A DNA stretch of 64,000 bases from Piezodorus guildinii (lineage: Eukaryota; Arthropoda; Insecta; Hemiptera; Pentatomidae): contig CM041297.1 in assembly GCA_023052935.1 (NCBI GenBank), positions 102,535,563 to 102,599,562 of the forward strand, read 5' to 3'. A program made the translations under genes and the position numbers. Of this stretch, positions 56,191 through 64,000 are shown piece after piece. Every line of letters begins with the position of its first letter. Positions within the stretch are counted from its first letter, which is position 1. The notes below the pieces were generated by a model. That model made no database searches. It was not told the DNA's origin and saw only the letters and a program-made list of their open reading frames with translations.

Positions 56191-57250
56191 TGGTATCCAG
56201 CTTGTTAGTCTTGGGTAGCACTCTTTATTCATTAGGAAAAGTTGATGTATTTGAGCGATTACTTCTTTTGCAATGCCAGTCACTAGCAAGTCTCCAATAA
56301 TTCGAACCTATCGTATCACTTGCCTCGTGACTAATCATATGGTCCATAATTGTTATGTCACGATAGTTCAGTCAGAGGCAACAGTCGTTCAGACGAGCTC
56401 TAACGTAGCCGTATTACCTAAACCTATTGTTTTACATTTAACAATATCCTATTGTTACTATTAATACTTCTCTATTGTTTTAAATAGCGTAATTGTTTCT
56501 TTGCTAGTTAATTTCTCTGATCTAAAGTAAAACATCTTCCGAGGTACCTGCAAGTAGTGAATTGCAATTTATAAATTGACGTATTTTGAACCCTTTAATA
56601 AAATAACACTATGAGGTTGTTAAACGTTTTTTTTTTCCTGAAATTTGATGTCTAAGTAAAGCAGAATATTGGTTTCAGCTCAATTCAAATAATTGGTTGA
56701 ATCGGTTATATGTAAAAACAAGATCATAAAATTGTCGAAGACCAGAATAATCCTCAATCTTAGATCTAATCGAAATATCGGAATAATCTCTTTTTGGGAA
56801 CTGTAATCTATTCCGGACCTAATCCTTCTGTATTAATCTATACTATGAGGCTTTCGTTCTGAACCAATGCCATCATGAATTCTGAATGAATTCCAATTTA
56901 TTTTTAAAAAAAGAAAAAATAATAGATGTCGTTCTATTAGCAAACTGACGAGTTCATTGATTGGTCCCTTGCTGTTGATGGGTTTGTTGATAGTTCAGAT
57001 TATCTCACTTGATTGGTTTACATATCCATGGCCTCCTGGATCTGTCGTCCAATAAACTTCCTTTATTAAAGTGGTGGGGGTAGAGATTCCCTTTCAAGGG
57101 CGGTCAAATCAGTCGTGAATTGCACTGACTGCAATAATCCGGTAGTGGCGTCCATTGCCCGCGTGATCGTTTAGCTTGACTCATTCTAGTCAATTTAAAT
57201 ATTGCATTCATTAAAATAATAAACTATCAGTATTAGCCTTCATCAAAGAT
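56191..57250. other. Unassigned DNA
   Basis: A GC-richer patch at 57035-57180 is not assigned. No element ends or conserved frame. Confidence 0.35.
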
Positions 57251-57254
57251 TCAT

Positions 57255-57720
57255 CTCAAATTTTTGCTTTTACTTATCAAAATGAATTGGAAGCTATGGC
57301 GATCATGAACAATATCTAATTCTCGTTTTTCTACGGGAATAATTGTTTTCGATTTTCTTAATTAACCAATTTTTTTGTGTGCACAGTCTAGCTCAACTAA
57401 AAAACAAAAAGTTTTTCGAAAGTGACGCTCTGTATTTAAAATGTCTAGGATGTTACTACTCTTTTTTTGCTAAACTCGAATTTTTGGAAGTAACTATGTA
57501 TATTATTATAAATATGTTTTTGAATTTTCTCAAAAAAAGGGTTGCGACTTCGATTTAAGTTGCTAGCCATATCAGTGTGTGATTCAATGGTTTTTAATAT
57601 CACCTGGTCCTGATCCTTATCATCGGAAATTATGAAAGGAAATAAAAAATAATTTGTATTCTTGGACAGCAAGTCCCCTAAGAATAATATGAATGTACAT
57701 TAAATATTCATCTTCTGACT
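57255..57720 (+). mobile_element. HINE-like element, ancient degraded copy
   Basis: Colinear weak similarity to the HINE 5' half: GGCGATCATGAAC for GCGATCGTGAAA, TTTTCTACGGGAATA for TTTTCAACGGAAATA, and GATTTTCTCAAAAAAAGGGT with GATTTAAGTTGCTAGCCATA for the TTTGATTAAACTCGCTATAT block. The 3' half is not found. Open frames here are not coding. Confidence 0.5.
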
Positions 57721-58382
57721 ATTACATTTTCATCATTTCTATCAATATTCATCATTTAAAAAATAACAAATTATACTGCATATTATGAATAAAACAAAAT
57801 GCATACATACACTTAATCACACGCATATGTATGTACAAGGTAATATTGCAACCTTATAATTAATAAAATTAACTAAAAGCATTGAATAATTAAAAAAAAT
57901 AAAGAGTGTAAATAGTCAAAACTTATATGGTTAAATATTTTATGCTTGAAGGAAGTTAAGGATTGGGAAATACGAATGGACATGGGTGAGGAATCCAAAA
58001 ATGAAATAACGTAAGATCTCTTAAATGAAGCAGTTCTGTAGGAGGGAATGAACAGGTTCAGGGACTGGGATCTTGTGTTGATAGAGTGGACAGAGGGTAG
58101 TGGGGTGAATATGTTACAGATATAGAGTTTTTTGGTTCTGAAGGGTTAGTACAGATGGTTTTCTAGGAAGTATTGCCGTCGGAACACTGTATGACATGGT
58201 GAATTGAAACGTATTATCCGTTGTTAATTGCAAACTTTAAAATACTTTGACATTAATCCAGAAAGGATTTGTAGTAATATTGATGTTTGCTTGTTCATCA
58301 GATAAGTGTTGCGTCATTCTTTCTAGATCCTCTACTTGTGTAATCAAACCGTTGGGGAAGACACAATACTTCCTTATTAAGT
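57721..58382. other. Unassigned AT-rich DNA
   Basis: Nothing recognised. Confidence 0.4.
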
Positions 58383-58430
58383 ACTCAACTCAATACCCTT
58401 CTTGGGTGGCAATGATTCAGGTTTTTTCTC
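58383..58430 (+). mobile_element. SINE family A, tail fragment
   Basis: AATACCCTTCTTGGGTGGCA and CAGGTTTTTT match the 3' end of SINE A. No target duplication identified. Confidence 0.5.
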
Positions 58431-58660
58431 GGCTACTTGAGTAGAAAATAAAGGTAAAACTTGAAAAAATAAAGTGTTTAAACATGTCTATTAATCCTTT
58501 ATTTATTTGTATTTTTTGAGGCAAATATTAAGTTTGCCTGTCTTTATCGACCAAGTTTTAAATGCTTGTGATTAAATAAGCTAACTGTCACGCAATGATT
58601 TAGTATTTGCAAATAGGCAGATGTAATATGGCGTTATAGTTATTACTTTCACTTACCATA

Positions 58661-59599
58661 GAAGAAGAAGAAAGAAAATAAACTTTATTTACATTTTTAT
58701 AAATGATTTCGGATGAGACATCCTTACAATCATCAAATGTTTGGTTCATTTGGTAGTTATAATCTAATTATCTAATCTATAATTAGTGGTAAAATTAAAT
58801 TGATATTAACTATGGTAGTAGAAAAAAATAAATAAAAAACCTACAAATAAAAAAAACAAAAAAAAAACAGATAACACAATTGATAATATAAAATTAGAAA
58901 TTAAAATAAACTAGCTTAAGTTAGCAACACATGTTTAGTTCTTTTATGAGTGTAGCGTTTTAGAGATGCTATATTATAGTTACCGATTTCCTTTATTAAA
59001 GGATTTTTGGAGACTGGTGTTTTACTGAAGTAAGAAGCTGTTTGAGTATGGACAAAATGTTTAATTGTTGGAAGCTGTAAGTCCTGGAGCATAGATGATA
59101 TTTTAGTGTAGCGGGGGTAATTGTTAATTATCCGCATTGATAGATTTTGAATTCTTTCAAGTTTTTGGTAGTTAGTCAAGCAGGTTGAGCTCCAGACTGG
59201 CGAGGCGTATGTAATTAACGGGCGAATAACTGATTTGTATATTATTAATTTGTTATGAGAGCTCAAATGGGATTTTTTGTTGAAGTATGGGAACATTTTA
59301 AATATTATTTTTTTGGCTTTATCGATTTTTCTATTGATATATTCTGTGAATGTAAGAGATTTGTCTAATGTTATGCCTAGGTACTGTACGGATTTTGACC
59401 AAGGGATGAGAGCTCAATTTATCTTGATTTGGTGGTTGATTTGTGGGCGACGTTTAGTGAAAAGAATTGCTTCGGATTTGGTGGGATTAATTTTCAATTT
59501 CCATTTTATGCAATATTTGTGAAATTTTTTAAAATATTGTTGAAGGCGATTCACTATTGTATCGATGCGATATGATGAGGTATACAATGCTGTATCATC
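58661..59599 (-). mobile_element. Jockey-clade LINE (family J1), 5'-truncated insertion
   Basis: 939 bp on the minus strand, flanked by the exact 12-bp target duplication TCACTTACCATA (58649-58660 and 59600-59611). Its 3' end carries an AATAAAG-like signal and a TTC-repeat tail (plus strand GAAGAAGAAGAAAG at 58661). The 5' truncation lies exactly at the RT catalytic box, leaving DDTA as the first codons. It is a normal outcome of incomplete target-primed reverse transcription. Confidence 0.9.
58916..59599 (-). pseudogene. Jockey-type reverse transcriptase, C-terminal third (J1)
   Basis: Read from 59598: DDTALYTSS (end of the YxDD catalytic box), then KWKLKINPTKSEAILFTKRR, SVQYLGITLDKSLTF, NRKIDKAKKIIFKMF, NKLIIYKSVIRPLITYASPV, and a C-terminal segment ending THKRTKHVLLT with stop at 58916-58918. 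All blocks are in one frame apart from a single in-frame TAA (after INHQIKIN), so decay is slight and the insertion is fairly young. It would have copied LINE RNA at the target. Truncation removes the endonuclease and most of the RT. Confidence 0.85.
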
Positions 59600-60168
59600 T
59601 CACTTACCATATATGAAATATATAGTAAGGGAAAATATTGCGATCGTGAACAATTTCGAATTCAAGTTTTCAACGGAAATACACCTATTTTAAGGTCCCC
59701 TGTGTCCAAATGCCCAAGTCCCGCAAAAAGATCTGTGTGTGTATGTGGTACGTCTAGCGCGAAAACGATAAGTTGTATAACTGAAATTTCATATTTTAAG
59801 AGCGTCTATACCTGAGATGTTACAGCCACTTTTCATCAAAAGCTCTAACGATTTTGATTTAACTCGCTATATCTATGTAAAATTTAATATGATGTAGGTT
59901 TCATTCTGATTGAAATAGTCTGACAGGGCTTGAATTCCGATAGTTTAAATTTTCTTCCTCTACAGTGTTTTTAATTTTGTAGATTTGAAAAAATTAACCA
60001 GTTCATGTTGTTAGCATTGACAAAAACGGCTATTTATACAATTTGAACGAATTTGATAATAAACTAAAAGAGAAAAGTGCATACATATTTTTAAATGTAT
60101 TTTTTTTTTTTTTTAAGATAAGAACCACATTATATATGTATAATACGTATATCGTTGGAAAGCTATAA

Positions 60169-61050
60169 ATCTGGTGCGGGCAACACACGACTTTCACTTA
60201 CCTCCATTTTTAAAATCAATGAAAGAATTTTCAAAAACAGAGATAAAAATACGTGAAACTATTAAATAATTAATTGAATTGAATTTATATAGAAACAAGT
60301 GTTTTATTAAAAAATCTATTGTATTATTATCTAAAATAATCAATTAGTTTTATGTTCATTTCATCACTCTCTATTAACTTTTAAAAGCTTGTGTATGAGA
60401 TAATATTTTTCTAAAATCTTTAGCTTTCCAACGGTATATCATACATATATATTACTGCTCTTGTGTTCAAAAACGAAAAATTGCATTAAAAAAATATTTG
60501 TTCTGTTTTCTCCTTTAGTTGGGTATCGAATTCATTCAATTTATATATTTACCTGTTTTTCATAAGTGGTAACAAGATAATATAGTTATTTTTATAGAAT
60601 CTACAAAATTAAAGGTACTTTAGAGGAAGAAAATTTAAAATATCGGCATTTAAGCCCTGTCATACCATTTTAATCAGAATGAAACCTACATGATATTAAA
60701 GCCCATTAAATTTTACATCGACATAGCGAGTTTAATCAAAATCGTCAGAACCGTTTTTGAGAAAATCGAAAAAACGTGCAAAATTCATAGTAAAAAGTGC
60801 CTCTTCTGGTAAGCCCATTTTGATGAAAAAGGTTTAGTCACGTCTCGGGCGTATAGTTGTCTTAAATACGAAATTTCAGTTTCATAGGACTTACCGTTTC
60901 CGCCCGGGAGTCACCACACACACCTTTTTGCGGGACTTGGTTATTCGGACTCAGGGGACCCTAAAATGTCTATTTCCGTTGAAAACTGGAATTCGAAAAT
61001 TTTCACGATCGCAATACTTTCCCTTACTATATATAGTAAGTGAAAGTAAA
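60169..61050 (-). mobile_element. HINE-like element, copy 10 (inner, inverted)
   Basis: Complete element in reverse orientation inside copy 9. It starts with TCTGGTGCGGGCAACACACG (inverse of the 3' end) and finishes with CTATATATAGTAAGTGAAAG. It belongs to the same subfamily as copies 2, 4 and 5C and carries only ACACACACC at the GT position. Confidence 0.85.
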
Positions 61051-61296
61051 AAAATTAGAAAAAAATAATATCTTCTACACAAAGTTGTAAAATGTAATGG
61101 AGAATGATGAAAAGCGGATAAAACTGATATTTTTAGATAATAATATAATAGATTGTTTAATAAAACACATGTTTCTATCAGTAATAAATTTAATTAATTC
61201 TTTAAACTTATTTTATCTCTTACGGTATTTAAAAATTCTTAAATTGATTTTAACCACGGAGGTAACTGTAAGTCGTGTGTTGCGCGCACCTGATTT

Positions 61297-62549
61297 TCTT
61301 TTTTGTTGTACGGTTTAGTATAATGATTTCTGAACTCCTTATAATTACTCCATTTCAGCTAAGATATGGGCTATGGGGTCTGTATTCGGCTACATCTTAA
61401 AATAAAAATGGCGGATGGCAGTTTCAGAGGATCATCATAAAACTCCTCGAAGTAAAACCGCAGTTGGGACCATTTGTAAAACTACAAATTTTGAACAGTT
61501 TTCTTCTTTTGGTTGCTTAAAAGTTTTTGTTATTTAAAATCGAGAACGAAGAACTAGTTTTTTCCTACCATTTATCCATAACATGTTCTTATCTACTTAG
61601 CTTTGTTAATAGCGACGTTCTTGTTAGTTTATCTTATCTTTGAATATTTAAAAACCTATGAGCATGGTATCGAGAGTAAATTCGATATGTAATATATTGC
61701 TTCGTAGAGAATTTGTTTTCTTTATATATTAATATGCAGTTAATTACTTGTCATATTATGTATAAAAAGGAAAACCATTCGGTTTAAGGGTTAAGATTTT
61801 GATATTTCGATATAAGATGTTCAGTTTCGTTTCATAACCGAAAAGAATCCCTCTAATTCAGGTTGTAATGATATTTTACGTATGGTGTTCAATTTTTATT
61901 TATTTTTTTAATCTTGACAAATGACCTTTAAGATCTGAAACCAAATCCTATTTGTTCAACACATTTTTGATATTATTTAATACAAATTTTGGTTTCGTAA
62001 TAAAAAAATAAAATAAAACAAGAAATAAATAAAAGAAAATGATGTATATTGGAGGGATAGGAGATACAAAAGAAAAATGTAAATAAAATAAAATAAATAA
62101 ATTTGTAAATTTTTATAGCTTCTCCTAGATTTTGCAGAGTGTTAAAAAGAGCAGTTAGATCATCGCAAGCTTTCGTTTATCTAATTTTTGTAAAATCTAT
62201 AATAATTGCCATGTGTTTTAAGACCACTTAATGAATCAAAGATTTTCATGAGTATGGTTTATATATTCATTTACATTAAAATTAAATTGAATACTAGTTT
62301 AGTAAACATATGTATTTGTATTTATATTTTAAAGTACGTTCACCCTAAGTGGTCCTGTGTTTAAAAAAAAAATTCCCATGTAGTATATTCATGTATTTAA
62401 ATTAGGTTTATTTATCAATGAATTATATTCACTTAATTAAAAAAAAAAAAAAAAAAGAAATATAAAGAAGTAATATTTAAAGGTTTAATATAACAGCAAA
62501 TATATTTACCTCTGTCTTTGAAAAACAATTAAATAAATGTTAGTATTTC
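61297..62549. other. Unassigned AT-rich DNA
   Basis: Nothing recognised. A-rich runs at 62438-62456. Confidence 0.4.
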
Positions 62550-62797
62550 ACATGCTGTGGCTAATTGGACGATGCTGCAGTGGGATTCCTAAATTTTGCC
62601 TATCCAGGATTAATTAGGATAGGGATCTTTAACCTGACATCGTACAGGCTCGGGACCACCTTTTAACGTCTCCTCCGACGGACGGCATAATAATGATTTT
62701 TTACTCCCTTTAAAAAAACCCATGGCCACCTGCGGGTTTGATCCCGGGACCTTCGGCATAGGAGGCTGTTAGCCACCTAGGATATGCTGGGATGGAT
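62550..62797 (-). mobile_element. SINE family B
   Basis: Minus-strand copy with GGTCCCGGGATCAAACCCGC (B box). The body has ATCCCTATCCTAATTAATCC and the 3' part TTAGCCACAGCATG. The first bases of the head are altered and the tail is clipped. No clear target duplication. Confidence 0.75.
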
Positions 62798-63468
62798 TTG
62801 AATTGAGTGTATTTGTTTACTTATTTCGTTAAAAATCAACTTAATATATTATTCTAAATATAACAAACTACTAGATACCTTTGCTGTTGAACGAGTCTCG
62901 TTCCCATCATGACTTGAGTTCCACACTTAATAAATTGTGGGCTTTGGGCTGACTATAGGCGATATTGACATATGCTTGAGTCCATTGAACCCTTTTCATT
63001 TGACAAATGTATTAAGAATTCTCTTTAGTGGTTGTTGGAAGATTGATGTATTTTTGTCTGTGTTTAGAATAGAAAATATATAAATTTAAATGTAAACATT
63101 TATCTGACACCTCTTGTGTATCGAAATTGTTCATCTACTGTAAGAAAGAAAAAAAGGAAAACTAATTACATTGGAGTCATACGTTACATCGTCTCTCAGA
63201 TTTTTGCTTTTTTCAGTAGGAATTCGCTAGAATTCAGTCTGGAGAACATCACTAGACCTCAGGAATATTACGGCAGTGAATATTGGAGAAGTTTCGGTAA
63301 GCAAAGTTATAATTTACTTTGTACAATCACGAAAAAGTGAAAGAAGGGTCACTGATCAGCTGATTGCCGCTAGCTCGGCAAGCTCGGGCTTGCTTTTCTT
63401 TTAATTATCTTTCTTTTATCTTTAATTCTTATCTCATTATTTATTTATTATTATTATTTTCTTAATCA
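62798..63468. other. Sequence upstream of Jockey-type ORF1, possible 5' UTR
   Basis: A GC-richer block at 63335-63400 (GCTCGGCAAGCTCGGGCTTG) followed by a TTATT tract precedes the ORF. Such a 5' UTR would hold the LINE's internal promoter. The exact 5' end is not determined. The 74-codon frame 63116-63340 is not recognised. Confidence 0.35.
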
Positions 63469-64000
63469 ATGAGATATTTTCATCAAGTCATGTCCTCAAA
63501 GTCTGCAAGTAAAAGATCTAGATCTGCAGGTTCTAACTCGTCTCCCACAAAACAAAGACCCCGCCGTGAACAAAATAAAAAAATGATTCCACCAGCGACC
63601 GCGTCAGCTACCTCATTAGGTTCTGAACCACAGCCCAGCACATCATCACAAGGAATAACTGATGAATCTCCGTTTTTTACACCGAATCCATTTCAGATCC
63701 TCCAAAATGAAAAAGAAACCATGGAATCTTCTCCTATACCCAGAGAACCACTACCTCCACCAATATTTGTTAAAAATATTAAAAATTTTAAACTGATGTG
63801 TGCGCATTTAAACAAAGTAACAGATCCTAATAGTTATTATTGTATAAGTAGAACCAATGATACTAAAATATCTCCGACTACTGCTGAAACCTACAGAAAG
63901 ATTGTAAAATATCTGACTGAGACCAAAGCTGACTTTCATACTTATCAGCTGCGCCAAGAGAGAGCATTAAGGGTCGTAATCAGAAACCTACATTCCTCAA
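63469..64000 (+). CDS. Jockey-type LINE ORF1 (gag-like nucleic acid-binding protein), 5' part
   Basis: Open from ATG 63469 (a second in-frame ATG at 63490 is equally plausible) to the window edge, about 177 codons with no stop. An in-frame TAA at 63463-63465 fixes the upstream limit. The first about 90 residues are Ser/Pro-rich and basic (SKSASKRSRSAGSNSSPTKQ). The segment ending FHTYQLRQERALRVVIRNLH is the start of the PRE_C2HC domain of Jockey-family ORF1. Zinc knuckles should follow beyond the window. ORF1 coats the element RNA. Codon composition is much less AT-driven than anywhere else except the LINE remnants. Frame integrity suggests a young, perhaps full-length element running off the window. 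Confidence 0.85.
   Translation, partial: MRYFHQVMSSKSASKRSRSAGSNSSPTKQRPRREQNKKMIPPATASATSLGSEPQPSTSSQGITDESPFFTPNPFQILQNEKETMESSPIPREPLPPPIFVKNIKNFKLMCAHLNKVTDPNSYYCISRTNDTKISPTTAETYRKIVKYLTETKADFHTYQLRQERALRVVIRNLHSS

Larger units (their letters stand above)
58644..61296 (+). mobile_element. HINE-like element, copy 9 (outer), twice interrupted
   Basis: The 5' end TACTTTCACTTACCATA (58644-58660) is followed by a Jockey insertion. It resumes at 59600 with the repeated target and the ATATATGAAATATATAGTAA palindrome, then the body to GTTGGAAAGCTATAAA (60168). An inverted HINE follows. The 3' part resumes at about 61051 and ends GTAACTGTAAGTCGTGTGTT with CGCGCACCTGATTT. Removing both insertions gives an ordinary copy of about 0.84 kb. 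Confidence 0.85.

Overview
The window is AT-rich animal DNA that looks like an insect genome. The evidence is an arthropod-style Helitron, Jockey-clade LINEs, a mariner and tRNA-derived SINEs; I cannot fix the order or species. I found no intact host gene, no rRNA or tRNA gene, no CRISPR array and no bacterial or viral gene cluster. Nearly everything recognisable is a transposable element or its wreck, often one inside another.

Layout. The commonest unit (about 0.9 kb, at least ten copies or parts) has a palindrome containing CACTTAC at its 5' end, an internal GT run, and a 3' end GTAAGTGAAAGTCGTGTGTT followed by a small hairpin. I interpret it as a Helentron-associated (HINE/DINE-1-like) non-autonomous element. 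Copies lie at 1.4, 2.4, 6.1, 12.3, 15.0-17.0, 21.1, 41.4, 43.0, 57.3 and 58.6-61.3 kb. They serve as landing pads: a SINE sits in the 21.1 kb copy with a 15-bp target duplication, a Jockey fragment in the 58.6 kb copy with a 12-bp duplication, and other HINEs in the 16 and 60 kb copies. Two SINE families (A and B) are scattered through the window. Broken LINE reverse transcriptase 3' halves lie near 10.2, 11.9, 26.6, 32.8, 42.9, 55.9 and 59.2 kb, and a LINE RNase H at 36.7 kb. A Jockey-type ORF1 opens at 63.47 kb and is still open at the window end, so it is the only plausible live coding start.

DNA transposons include a 1.07-kb Helitron with clean TC/CTAG ends (18.9-20.0 kb) carrying a Tc1-like insertion, an internally deleted mariner (37.2-38.0 kb), a hAT-like 0.6-kb element (54.1 kb) and short palindromic MITEs (17.3 and 30.7 kb). 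The most unusual object is at 50.0-53.6 kb: a 3.55-kb element with terminal inverted repeats of about 525 bp around a decayed gene. The gene has a PIN/FEN-type nuclease-like core and a C-terminal CXC-type cysteine-rich motif, with no transposase that I recognise.

Five sequences match the hammerhead ribozyme core (CTGATGA, a stem-loop, then GAAA), in two inverted pairs and one single (8.4, 8.5, 11.5, 13.5 and 42.7 kb). Such motifs are known from Penelope-like elements and retrozymes. The rest is AT-rich DNA with microsatellites and no gene that I can support.
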